A DNA stretch of 64,000 nt from Rhynchopus sp. YZ270_cl-10 (Eukaryota > Euglenozoa > Diplonemea > Diplonemida > Diplonemidae), in NCBI GenBank assembly GCA_964035575.1, contig OZ037851.1:248001-312000 (forward strand), in the 5' to 3' direction. Positions 43,341-54,153 of the stretch are shown piece by piece. A program made the translations under genes and the position numbers. The notes under the pieces are model-generated. The model saw only the letters and a program-made list of their open reading frames with translations. It did not search any database and had not been told where the DNA came from. Positions within the stretch are counted from its first letter, which is position 1. Every line of letters starts with the position of its first letter.

Positions 43341-44216
43341 ATAAAAAAAGGGAGGGTGTTCACACATGGCCTTTCGTCCATGCGGGTAAAAATGAAAAAT
43401 GAAAAGCAAAAAAAATGAAAAATGAAAATCACCCGAACTCACGCCAGGGGCACAAAATATACAAACATTGCTTTATCGGGGGCCACAACGGGGACTGACA
43501 TAAAACACAAAACAAACTTGAAAGGTGCATGAGCCCTCATGGGCACGTACACCTTCACCACAAAGGGGGGAAAATATCACTCGGAAACCTTTTTAATTAA
43601 ACACTCTCTCACTCTACCCAAGCCTGCCCCACTCACCATCCACCCCCAAAACAAATGCTTTTGTGTACCTTTTCCCATTTCTGTCCCATGGTATTTTTGC
43701 TGGTTCTTCACAGGACAAAGAAAACGCGTTTCGTGTTTCTCCCGTTTGGTCTGACCCTGGGTCTTCCGGTCGCCGACCAGCCCACAAAAATTCGAAGCCG
43801 CTGTTTCTGCGGCTTCTAATGGGGGTTGAAAAGAGGAGGGGGTTTGCGAACGCAAGAACCAGGCATATACTGAGTTCTGAACAGCAAGTAATCCGTGATG
43901 AATCGTTTTTTTTTAAAAAGGGAAGGGTTGAAAAAGATGAATGTGGCCTCTCTTGGTCACATATCTTTAAGCCAGGTAATGTAAATAAAAAAAAAACTAA
44001 CTATCATTGCAAAGCCCTGTCTTGTCTGTATTTGCAGAAACTTGACAAAACCAGCAAGAAAAAAACTACGAACGCGGGGGGGTAGGGTTAGGAAATAAAA
44101 CCATATTAAAAAATGACAAACTGTGAACCGATGCAACGTATCCATCTCTTCCCTTTCCCCCCCTTCTCCCCCTTCCCCCTTTCAGAAATGATTTACACCT
44201 TTTTTATTCATTTTTT

Positions 44217-45771
44217 CTATTGTCCGGTTCCGTACGTCTTCAGCTGTGTGGTGGTCGTTCCGGGCACGTCGTAGACGTCAATGTCCTGTATACAATATTA
44301 TGGTGTGTACAAAAAAAAAACTCTCATTACATAAAAAACACTCATTACATACATCAACCTCCTCGTACTGTGCGTGGGACTCAATCTTGGCGTCGCCTGC
44401 CCTGACGAGAACGAAGAGCGAAGTGGCGAGCATGCAGACCATGAGGAACATGACAGCGATCCAGATCTTGTCTGCCTCGGGCTCGATCCCGTCGCAGAGA
44501 TGCACTTCGGCGTCGTCGACGAACTGGCGGAGGGCCTGGCAGCGGCCCCACTGCGCCACAAGGGAGTCGAGGATAGCGAACTCGCCGCTGACAGAGTCAT
44601 AGATGCCCTTGAAGGCGACAGCGTTCGTGCGTGTGTCGCCCTCGGGGCAGCCACCCGTCGTCGCAGCGCACTGCTTCAGCGTGCAAGGGTCAGTGCATCC
44701 CGCCTGCGCGGCCACCGGAACCACAGTGTCGTTTTCGTAGGCATTGCTCATGATGTCCCAGTTGCCCGTCAACGTCTCGCATCCAGAGAAGAGAGGCATC
44801 GCAGTGCACAGCAGCGCAAACATCTCGGCACCAACGTTGTCCTCAGCAGTGCTCACGGCGCCGGTGAAGCTGCCCATGCCCGTTGTCTGGCCTGCGTTGC
44901 AGCCAAGCTCGGTGTTGGCACGGAGAAGAAGCTGCGTCTCAACGTCGTTGTAGTCGTTGCAGATGTCGTTGCTGACCTGCTCCACGGTCTGGTAGGCAAG
45001 GCACGCAATGGCAACAAGCGTACCAAAGAGGCAGAGCAGGAAGACAACAGAGTACGACGGCCACGTTCTGTTGCAGAATCCGACCAGGAAGCCAAGCACA
45101 ATCGTGAAGAGACCGATCACGCAGAAGGCAATAGTGATGCCATGGCGGGAGTCCCACTTACCGCTGCCGTGGTCCCACTTCAGCACATCCTCCTCAGCGT
45201 CGTTGATGTCGTTTGCCTGGCGTGTGATGTTGTTCTTTACATCCTCCACAACCTGCGCCGACTCCTCAGACACAGCCTCGGGTCTGTTCTGCCTGAGCAC
45301 GTTGTATGTGTCTGAAGCCTGGTTGATGTCGGCCTTCATCTTCACCACAAGTCTGTTGATCAAAGTGTCCATATCCTCAACTCCGTCAGACAGCTCGTCG
45401 GAGTGGTGCACAGCGAACCCTGTGCAGATGGACCCACCTGCGACACAGATGCAGACAATGATGAAGAACGCTGTGCGGTGCCATGCTGGGGGTGCGGCGT
45501 CGCCGGGCTGGTACTGGCAGCATTTGCAGAAGCACATACACATGGCGGCCATGGGGATGATAAGGATGAAGAGGATCATGCCCACAACACTCGGCCACGC
45601 GACAAGCGCAACCTCCTTGATGTAGTCCTTGCACTGCGAATCAAAGCTCCCGTAGCAATCACTCTCCGTCTCCACATTGTAGCACAAACAGTGCTGCAGG
45701 TTCGTCTCGGCAGAGGAGAGCACTGCCAGCATCCCGAAGGTCATCAACGTGAGAAGGAGTTTGGTGTCCAT
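44217..45771 (-). CDS. Prominin-like five-pass membrane glycoprotein, two exons, 495 aa
   Basis: Exon 1 is 45771-44353 and exon 2 44285-44217, with a 67-nt GT-AG intron (GTATGT donor); 473 plus 23 codons. Signal peptide (MDTKLLLTLMTFGMLAVLSS). Hydrophobic spans lie near residues 55-78, 103-125, 205-228, 237-258 and 438-460. A Cys-rich cytoplasmic turn (CMCFCKCC) follows the first span, and two extracellular loops contain Asn-glycosylation sites and many Cys. This order of spans, the Cys-rich turn and the loop sizes are the prominin pattern, though at 495 aa it is far shorter than animal prominins (~860 aa). Prominins mark plasma-membrane protrusions and bind cholesterol; that role is inferred. 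The frame is open upstream into a hairpin repeat, so the ATG at the signal peptide is preferred. Confidence 0.78.
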
Positions 45772-45810
45772 TGTTAGATTTATTCTTTTTTTTGTCTGTT
45801 TTTCTTTTTC

Positions 45811-45854
45811 TGAAAACTTGGTTGTTTTAGTGTAGCCGAAGATGAACTCCATTT
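45811..45854 (+). repeat. TAGTG hairpin repeat, shortened
   Basis: TGAAAACTTGGTTGTTTTAG then TGTAGCCGAAGATGAACTCC. It lies 40 bp upstream of the prominin-like start codon, in the opposite orientation. Confidence 0.7.
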
Positions 45855-46349
45855 TTTCTTTTTCTTTTTCCGAAAGTTTTTGGAGAAAAATACGTTGAAA
45901 ATGAATTCGGGGAAACGTAGGTGGAAATGCACCTGGAACATCGGCAATCTATGCGGGTAGGAACGGGTTGGGACAAGACACAGGGAACAGACAGGGGATT
46001 CGGGTGCAGGAAGCGGGTGTGTGCGATAGAGAAACTGCTACGCGAAGACACGAGGGAGAGGCTGAGCAGGGGTTGCTCGGTGCCTGCGAGTACCTCGAAA
46101 ACGAGGTGCAAAAGGCTCGAATCGGCCTGGGATTCGGAACATGAGGTTTGGGAAGAAACGTTGACTACGCCCTATACACGGAAGCGTGCATCAGTCGTGG
46201 GCCTGCAAGGAGGCAAACTTGGACAACTCGTCGAACATTTTGGACAAAAAAAAAAGCATCCACTTTTTTCTCCTTCACATAATTCACGTCCAACTTTTTT
46301 ACCCCTTACCCCGCTCCAAGCCTCAACTCGGAGAACGTTGTCCCTCTCT
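45855..46349. other. Spacer between the prominin-like and ECHDC1-like genes
   Basis: About 500 bp without a clear gene. The plus strand is open through it, but this continues as the antisense of the ECHDC1-like gene. Confidence 0.5.
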
Positions 46350-47522
46350 CTATTCTTCCCCTCCGCTGACAGCGTCCTGCGGTCTGTCGGCGATGCTATT
46401 ACCACGTGCGTTTTTCGCCCACAGGGCGGCGAAGACACTCTGTTCGTAGAGAAGAGCTGTGCGTGGTGGGAGGACCTCGGCAGCGGCGATGATGTCTTTG
46501 CAGCCCTTGACGGCTTCGATGGGTGTGTTCATGAAGTTAGCCTTGATGAAGGAGACAGCGTCACGGTAGGCGTCGCCGTCTTCGCAGACACGGTCAGTGA
46601 GGCCGAAGCTGAGTGCGTCCTCAGGCAGGCACGGCTTGCCCGAGCACAGCATCAGCAGTGCCGCTCTGCGTCCACAGAGCTTCGTAAGCCTCGTGGCCCC
46701 ACCCCACCCAGTCGTCAGCCCCATGTGCGTGTGCGCAAAGTGAATGTTCCCATTCTTCGTCATCACCCGAAAATCGCAAGCAACAGCCACCTCCGCACCC
46801 CCACCCACAGCACCACCCTCAATTGCAGCCACACTAATGCACGGCAGGTTGTGGAACTCAAGCAGAAGCGTCTGCATGTATCTGCTCATGGTAAGACCCT
46901 GCTCGCCCGAGAGAAGGTGCTTTGTCGCCAGCTCTGTTGTGGGATGCAATATGGGAAGTGAAAATGTTGGACATACCGGGCGAGGCACCGCTGCAGAACT
47001 GTACACCCACACCACGCACGACGACAGCAAGACACTCGGGGTGTTTGTTGATCTCGCGGATTGCGTCCTCGAATCTGCACATCATTCGTGCGGTGAATGC
47101 GTTGTCCTCCTTTGGGTTCTCAATCTCGATCACGAAGACACCAGGGACACCTGTGTCCATGTTCAGGTGCACGTCCCCACCGTCGTCGATGTGCGCAAGC
47201 ATCTTGCGCCCCTCTGTGAGGAAGAACATAGTAGGGTCAGCAGGCCTGTGCTGCTCCGACTGTGCCTGCGGCTTATGTTCCTTGCTGATTTGCTCCAGAA
47301 TCTGCCGGTCCTGGGCTTGCATCTGTAGGAAAACGAGTGAGAGGGTTTTTTTGGTAAAAGAGGAAAAGGATGAAAACGTATGCAAAAAAAAAAGGGGGTG
47401 TGTGGGTGTGGGTGTACCTCCGGTGGCGCAGCGATGGACTGTGGGTTGATCTGCTGCTTGTAGCTCTGCCTCTGCACGGAGACAACGTGCCTCTGCAGGC
47501 CATGTCGCAGAACGCGTTTCAT
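46350..47522 (-). CDS. ECHDC1: Enoyl-CoA hydratase family protein, ECHDC1-like (ethylmalonyl-CoA decarboxylase), three exons, 344 aa
   Basis: Exons 47522-47418, 47322-46977 and 46933-46350 join in frame with GT-AG introns of 95 and 43 nt. The product is a crotonase-fold protein. The oxyanion-hole regions are visible as FCSGAS (~147) and EGGAVGGGAEVAVACDFRVM (~190), followed by GLTTGWGGATRL. The GGGAE plus ACDFR plus WGGxTRL series matches animal ECHDC1, a proofreading enzyme that decarboxylates ethylmalonyl-CoA; other crotonase activities remain possible. The first exon encodes an Arg-rich, acid-poor stretch (MKRVLRHGLQRHVVSVQRQS) that fits a mitochondrial targeting peptide, whereas mammalian ECHDC1 is cytosolic. 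Length is close to the family (~300 aa) plus this leader. Confidence 0.82.
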
Positions 47523-47579
47523 GTTTCCCACCTTTGTTGTTTCTGCAGGGAGGTGTGTGGTGTGGTGTGTGGGGGATAT

Positions 47580-47910
47580 GTGAAGGGTAAAGCAACCAAC
47601 CAGCATCTCTCGTGCCGCCAGTAGCCACAGTCTGTGATGATGAACACATGCTATGGATATGCGTGCAAACACTGTACCGAAGGGTAAATCACCTGAACCG
47701 CATCTCTCGTGCCGCCAGTAGCCACAGTCTGTGATGATGAGCACATGCTATGGATATGCGTGCAAACACTTTCTCGATCCTGATGGAAGGAAACAATCAT
47801 CCTGCATCTCTCGTGCCGCCAGTAGCCACAGTCTGTGATGATGAACACATGCTATGGATATGCGTGCAAACACTGTACCGAAGGGTAGAGCAACCGAACC
47901 ACACCTCGTG
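47580..47910. repeat. Three tandem ~100-bp repeats upstream of the ECHDC1-like gene
   Basis: Units begin at about 47603, 47700 and 47804, sharing GCATCTCTCGTGCCGCCAGT and GATGATGAxCACATGCTATGG. They lie 60-390 bp 5' of the ATG, so they may sit in the promoter or leader. The CTCTCGTGC core recalls the dispersed hairpin family. Confidence 0.9.
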
Positions 47911-48717
47911 CGCAGAATCGGTACAGCAGCCAGATCAGCGTGGAGCCCTTTTATTGTTTCAAATTGGAGAATGGGAAAAAGAGAACACCCCCGTAACATT
48001 TTGCGTCTAGAAATCCAGTTCACCACCCCAACCGCCACCGCATGTTTTTTTCTTCACTTATTTTGTTTTGTTTTTTTTTTTTTGTTTTTTTTAATTCGTT
48101 TGCTTTTTTTAATTATAAACAACGATCCTACTTTATTCTCAAACCCAGTCATATCAGGTTTATTGCAAAGTGGATACGCTACCTCCCCTCCTCCCCCCTA
48201 CCCTTTGGATATCGCAGAGTGAAGTTGCCTTTCCCCTTTTTTGCACTTGTTGCAAAGTAAAAGCTGAAAGAACACTAGCTCTGGATATGGACACAAAAGC
48301 ACCCCAGGGACGCACCCCCGCTTTTGCTTGTCTTGAATAGGTTAAGGAGAGGCGCAGTCAAAATAGCACAGCCTTCTCAGTACCCACCTCTGCTTGTTTC
48401 TGTGACGTGTCTTGGAGGAAATTCCACTCAAGAGACACAGTTTTTTTTTTTGTTTTCTTTTCTTTTGTTTCGATTTGCCAGGAAAAAATAATCCACGAAT
48501 TTACGTAATTTCCGGGACAATATCTTACTATTGCAATTTATAAAGGGGGGAAAATGCCATGCATGGTGAAGTAACATAATTCATCTTGCAAAGAAAAACC
48601 AGACAGAAGCGCCTTGTTTAAAGTAGTCCTTCTGAGGTTTCTTTTCTGGCTTTACGATCACATTTTTTTTTTATCAGGAAGAAGAAAAAGGAAACAAAGG
48701 TAACAACTCTAATTTTT
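47911..48717. other. Gene-free spacer
   Basis: Poly(T) and A/T runs; no coding frame or repeat recognised. Confidence 0.5.
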
Positions 48718-50628
48718 TTGGGAAATAGTCAGATTTACCCTACCCTATTTTGAAAAAGTTCAGACTTGCCCGAAATAAGTTCAGACTTGCCCTAAAAGTG
48801 TTTTTAGGGCAAGTCTGAACTTATTTCGGGCAAGTCTGAACTTATTTTTAGGGCAAACACTTTTTTTAGGGCAAGTCTGAACTTTTTTAGGGCAACCCTG
48901 CACTTATTTATTGGGCAAGCTGGGGGCTCTTGGGTTACAGAGCCCGGCGGTCGTCGTTTTTGCGTTTCTGTTTAGGGCACGTATGGGCTATTCGCGACGA
49001 GTCCTGGTAGTGAAATGAGCAACCTATGGTATGGAGCTTTTTTTCCATGCAACTGAATTTCCTCGTGTCCAGGACACCCCACTTTCCGAGCAAAATTAAA
49101 TAATGACACAAATGGGAGGGGAAAACCCTCTGACCTTTATCATCACTCTAAAAAACTCTCAGGTACCGCACCGCAGTACCGCACCACGATCCGAGACCCG
49201 TACAGAACAGAGACCAGAAAAAAGACTTCCGCACCCAAACGCGACTCCTCATAGAACACGACGTAGTAGTAACAAAAAAAAAAATACCGATTACTGCAGT
49301 AAGTACAAAGCCTTTCGGCGACATTGTACAGCTCCTACATCATGTACGTAAAATTGTCGATACAACCAAAGAAAAGCATAGTGGTGCACCCTCGGGTGTC
49401 TGCACTACTGCAACAACTATTTCTATAGCTACAGTTTCCCCACCTCTACCTTTAACTTTTTATACGAGGATGTAATTCTCCGGGATTACTCCGCGATTGT
49501 CGTCACAACAAAAAAGTCCAGAGGACTTGTTGGTCGCCTTACTCATTTGGATCAACGGTATGTATATGCTACTCATTACAATGTTAGCCACTTCTATTGC
49601 CAGACACCGGGGCAAATAGTAAGTGCAAGAAAACTGCTTTTTGGAAACCAGGAAAACATGATGGACACTCCACTCCACGTGCGGACATGTTTGGCACTTC
49701 TGCATGCGTGCAGTATCCAAATGTGTCCCCGTGGGAACAAAGTGATAAAGATGTGTCCACTGTGTACAGGGAAAAAACTTTGCGCTCCCCCGGACAGTGC
49801 ACAATTCAACCCCTTGTTGTGGGTGGTCTTGTTGCCTTTTGGAACAACAACAATTTTTCCACGTTGTTGCATTTTGGCCAGGCATGCTCTTGAAAGCATG
49901 ACAATTTGATTGCGTATGGACAAAGCAAATAACCAAGTATGAATTCTGAGTTGAAATGTGAGAGATGTTGTGGGAAGGGGAGTTCGCTCCTTTCAACGAT
50001 GACCTCGTTGTTCTTCAATAGGCATGTCTTAACCGACCACATAAATAAAATTGTGCCGGCCTCGAAGGATTCTAAGCAAACCCGCGTGGTAGCTAAACAC
50101 TGACTCTCTCTCAATTCAACAAAGAAGGAATACTTGGTAATTTGTGGAGCACCCGTGCATGAAAATTGTAAAACTTTGCGCCCCACGTTGCCCCAGAACA
50201 CGGCTTCCTTTGTAACCGGTTCTGGCCCAACGTGGACTGCCTGTTCACCCTTTCGGGGTGGCTGGTGGTTTCTGGCATCAATTTTTGGGCTCCGGCTCGG
50301 TTAGGCATTTTAGGGCAATAAAACAAGTCATACCACCATACCATGGGGCCCCAAGTGCCCCAGCCAAAGTGGCCTGACTTGTTGCCCTAAAATAAGTTCA
50401 GACTTACCCTAAAAATAAGTTCAGACTTGCCCTAAAAAAGTTCAGACTTGCCCTAAAAAAGTTCAGACTTGCCCTAAAAAAAGTGTTTGCCCTAAAAATA
50501 AGTTCAGACTTGCCCTAAAAACACTTTTAGGGCAAGTCTGAACTTATTTTCGGGCAAGTCTGAACTTTTTCATAGGGCAAGTCTGAACTTTTTCAAAATA
50601 GGGTAGGGTAAGTCTGACTATCTCCCAA
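48718..50628. mobile_element. Non-autonomous DNA element with long, internally repetitive inverted ends (1.9 kb)
   Basis: The left end reads TTGGGAAATAGTCAGATTTA then CCCTACCCTATTTTGAAAAAG; the right end is its reverse complement with few changes. Each ~200-250-bp end is built of repeats of AAGTTCAGACTTGCCCTAAA in both orientations, giving a foldback-like structure. The ~1.4-kb middle shows only weak frames (for example 49460-49996 minus) that I do not recognise, so it is probably a passenger-carrying or decayed element. Confidence 0.85.
49372..49405 (+). repeat. Hairpin of TAGTG/CACTA type inside the foldback-like element
   Basis: CATAGTGGTGCACCCTCGGG followed by TGTCTGCACTAC; nested TAGTG/CACTA and CACCC/GGGTG pairings as in the family consensus, but without the GAAAACTTGGTTGT lead. 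Confidence 0.5.
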
Positions 50629-51004
50629 TTTTTTTTTTTTTTTTGGGGGAGGGAGGAGAAACATCAAATGAGGACATTTTTGTTTTGTTGCGACGGTGAG
50701 AGAAACTCGCAAAACCTCCTGTGTGGGTTTTTGCGAGCAGAATTTATGGAATTATTTTTGGGGGGGTTTTTTTGGTCCGAGAAAATCCTGTTGCTCACAC
50801 CAAAAGGAAAGGAGGATAAAATAAACGTGAACCTTTTAAGCAAAGAGATTGAACGTTATAAGAGGAGAGAAACTAATCACCAATAAACTTACCTTGAGGC
50901 TGGAGCGGCTAACGCCAACAACAAGATAGAGGGAAACCAGAAAGAAAACTTGAAAGATGAAATATGCCATCTCGTGCACACATATAAAAAAAGAAACGTT
51001 TATA

Positions 51005-51036
51005 AGATGAACCCAAGCCTCTCGTGCTTAGTCACC
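51005..51036 (+). repeat. CTCTCGT-type hairpin
   Basis: TTTATAAGATGAACCCAAGC followed by CTCTCGTGCTTAGTCACC. The lead TTTATAAGATGA is shared with the copy at 43311. Confidence 0.85.
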
Positions 51037-51623
51037 ATACAGTGAGGGTTGAAGAAAAAGCTTTTTTTGTTGTGTCGACAATCACCTGCTAGTGCAGGAT
51101 CTGTACTCAATGTCGCCCGAAGGCTATTGTACTTAAAAGATATAGACGGAGGTCGTCCTCAACTCTAGAAAGTCGTTTTTTTTTTTTTTTTTTTTGTTCG
51201 AATCACTAAAAAACCCGGTGTACGTTCTCGTTACCCCAAACTAAACCACCTTGTGTGTCCTTCAGAACACATGCGATGTGAAAAAAAAATTGTTAAAAAA
51301 AAATTATAAAAGCCGAACATGCATCCGGAACGTTGTTTATTTTTGTAGCTGTGTTGGTGTGTATTAAGAGTCTTGTTTTGTTGGAGCATTTTGAGGCAAC
51401 CCACAAAGCAATAATGCGATTTCACTTTCCCAGATATTTTCCCCTTCAAAAAAAACCTTGGTAACATGAACGAAAGCCCCTCAACAGCACCAAAAAAAAG
51501 ATCGGGTCTTTTGTTTGTGCGCTCGCTGGGAATGGAGTAATGACGCAGACACTGAGTGTAGTTGATATCCTATCTTAAACGGCAGGAATCAAATAAGGGT
51601 TAAAAAAAAGAGAAAAGTTTATC

Positions 51624-51655
51624 GGATGATCCTAAGCCTCTCGTGCTTAGTCACC
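51624..51655 (+). repeat. CTCTCGT-type hairpin
   Basis: GTTTATCGGATGATCCTAAGC followed by CTCTCGTGCTTAGTCACC. Six-pair stem CTAAGC/GCTTAG. Confidence 0.85.
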
Positions 51656-52354
51656 TTTGAAAAAAAAAAGGTGAATACAGGAACAGCGTCTTCCTGTACA
51701 GAACAGCAACAAAAAAGAAGAAAATTTGAAATGTGTCTCGCGACATACCTACATACCTAAATAAAATGCGGATCGATAGGGCCGGAAAATAGAAGAAAAA
51801 AAAATGAAACGTGGAAGTGCTCAAATCAGAGAATAGAGTAAGGAGCTCACAGAGAGTTATACTAAAAAAAAAATTGGAGAAAAAGAGAGAAGCTGAACGT
51901 GAAAAAAGGCCTCATTTTGTGTATGGACGAATAAGAAGAAAAAAACTATTTTCAAGCTCTCTTTGGTGTCTACGGTAAGTGGGACAAAGCGCGAACACAT
52001 GGTATATGCACACAATCTTATTGTTTACACAAAAATGGCATCGCTTGGGATAACTTCCAAGCGTCTTTAAACCACAGGAAATAAAGCAACGTCAATACGA
52101 GTATACATTGCAAGCTCCATAACACGTAGTGCCAGAAGTTACTATTTCTCTTTCGCTGCCTCAGCAGTGTTGCTATTGGGCAATTTGCGCGCCTGCTGCC
52201 ATCTAGGTATTGTGAAAATAGTTCATCCCTTCGTACACAAATTAGTGTGTGTTTTTTTTTCTTAAACCTCCCTCCCCGCGGGGGTGTCCCCCCTCAAAAA
52301 AAAATGTCATTATTTCCTCCCCCAAAAAAAAAACTATTTTTAAAAACCTCCATT

Positions 52355-53882
52355 CTACTTCGTCTTCTTCACAACGCGCTTCTGTAGTTTATATGGTTGT
52401 TTTGTTGATACGATACTTTTTGGATTACAATAACCTAACAAAATTCACGTTTAAAAAAAAACACCATCTTTTTGCCTACGGCATATTCAAACCATCTGAG
52501 GTATACCAACCTTTTTCAATAAAATTTCAAAAAAAAAATTTCCCCATCACCTTTTCACATACCACTGCCTTCTTCACCTTTGGTGCGCTCTTATCTGCCG
52601 CTGCTGTTGTTGCCTTCGCCGTTTTTGGCGCTGCCGCCGCCACCTTCGGCTTCTTCACAGGGACTGGCGCGGGCTTTTCCACTGCCTTGGGCTTCACCTC
52701 CTCCTCCTCCTCCTTCTTCTCCTCCTCCTCCACCTCCACTGCCTTCTCCTCTTCCACCTTCTCTTCCTCTTTCTCCTCTTCCTTCTCCTCTGCTGCCTGC
52801 TCGACTGCCTTTGCCACTACTTCTGCAAGGGTCACTTCCTGTGGCTCGTCCTTGGGAAGATCTTCCATTGGCGGGGCGGCAGGAAGGGTCGGGTCAAAGG
52901 AGAGATCGATGCCTGGTGCATCGTCACCCTTGGGTGAGTAGCTTGTCAAAGAGATGGGTGGCGGTGCGTCCGCTGCGTCAAGGCCTTCAATGGGAGGCGA
53001 GACGGTCACGTTGACCTGCTCTGCGCGTGCAAGAGGCTTGAGCAGTGCCTTTGCCTGGGCACGTTCCTCAGGTTTCATGACAATAGGAGACGCCTTCTTT
53101 TCGTCTTCGCAAGCCTCGATTGGGTCGAGTGTGAGTGTGAGGGTGCCAAGGAGGAGGGTGTGGGTAGCAGTCACAGCAACCTGTCCGAGGGCGCGCTGTG
53201 CATCCTCCACGGTTGTGACAAGCATGCCGTTGAGGCTGTCTACCTTGACTCCCATAGGCACCTCCGCATGCGCCGAGGCAACAATCAGACGTCGCCCCTT
53301 CCCGTCCACAACCTCCTCCAGCTCCACCACATCACGCACAAGGCTCCCCTCAATCGCAGTCAGCGACACTGTCCCACACACAGACGCATCCTCAGCCACC
53401 GCACTCTTCGGCAGCGCCTCGGGAGACGGCTTTGCGATTTCTGGGCGCTTGCTGAAAAAGGTAAAAGTTTAGATTCATAAAAGGTAAAAAAATACTAGCT
53501 ATATTCACAGGAAAAAACGGGAAACGAAACAGGGGGAGAGTTTGTAGTTGTACGCTTCCACAGTCAATGTGGTTGTTTTCCCTTCAATTTGGGATCCGAT
53601 TTAACAAAAAAACTTGATGTATATCATCGCATACCGGAGACAGAGGCATCCTGTGGTAAGCACCATGGTAACAGCAGCAGCGGCTGCGGCAGGCTTGTTC
53701 GCAACGATAAGATCTGTCGCCTTCTTGACTGTCTCGTGTGCGAGGATCTGCTGCACGGTCTCATGCTCGACAAGGTGACGCACTGCCTCGTGCTGCAGGA
53801 TGTTCTGCACACCCTCCTGAACACTCTGCAACACATTCGGCACAGCTGCCTCCACCGCCTGACCTATTTCTGCCTCAGCCAT
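52355..53882 (-). CDS. Membrane-anchored protein with Glu/Lys-rich tail, three exons, 387 aa, function unknown
   Basis: Exons 53882-53635, 53451-52563 and a 27-nt last exon 52381-52355 join in frame at GT-AG sites with GTATGC and GTATGT donors. The N-terminus is an amphipathic helix-rich segment with repeated QxxLxHETV motifs (VEHETVQQIL, LAHETVKKAT). A short hydrophobic helix follows near residues 62-80 (AAAAAAVTMVLTTGCLCL). A compact Val/Thr-rich domain (~95-190) precedes an acidic then alternating Glu/Lys low-complexity region. The C-terminus is basic: KVKKAVKRVV then KKTK. Without the last intron the frame would end in a poly-Phe tail from a T-run, which supports the spliced ending. I do not recognise the family. 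The nearest upstream DNA, 79 bp before the ATG, is the left end of the mosaic segments. Confidence 0.72.
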
Positions 53883-53961
53883 TTTTTCCCGCTTTTTTTC
53901 TGGCAAAAAAAAAGGGCTAAAATAAAAGGGGGTAGGAGAAGGGGAGAAGGAGAAAAGCCAT

Positions 53962-54153
53962 TTTTGTTTTCGTAACGCCAAACTCTTTAACCTTTTGTTT
54001 GTTTGCTTGAGCTTACCGAATCGCTCAACTGCGATGGGAAGAATCGTGCGTGTTTTGATCTCGTCACTGGAATTCTTTCAGATGGAATTCGAGATCTGAA
54101 CCGCTACGATAATTTGAGAAATCCAGAAAGCTTCAGAGATAATGAAATCCCCA
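53962..54153 (+). repeat. Constant left end, copy 1
   Basis: From TTTTGTTTTCGTAACGCC to GAAATCCCCA. A plus frame is open through it (SLNCDGKNRACFDLVTGIL and onward), continuing into different sequence in each segment. Copy 2 is 56640-56831. Confidence 0.95.

Larger units (their letters stand above)
41098..44216. other. Long gene-free spacer between the prominin-like and HECT genes
   Basis: About 3.1 kb of A/T-run-rich DNA with repeat copies listed separately, a GCGCGCTTCGCGCGC palindrome near 42420 and GAGGATAATCCTC-type inverted repeats at 42900-43025. An 8-bp stem hairpin GAAGCCGC/GCGGCTTC lies near 43793-43816. No gene recognised. Confidence 0.5.
50629..52354. other. Spacer with two hairpin repeats, no gene seen
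   Basis: AT-rich with long A and T runs. Good CTCTCGT-type hairpins lie at 51005-51036 and 51624-51655. No coding frame is supported. Confidence 0.5.

Noticed and set aside
44374-45315. 313-codon plus-strand frame opposite the prominin-like gene
   Set aside because: Antisense shadow; the minus frame has a signal peptide, five spans and a supported intron.
47580-47910. CRISPR-like array
   Set aside because: Long near-identical units without short regular spacers in a eukaryotic genome; ordinary tandem repeats.
49460-49996. 178-codon minus frame inside the foldback-like element as a transposase
   Set aside because: No transposase motif can be seen and neighbouring frames are equally open; left unassigned.
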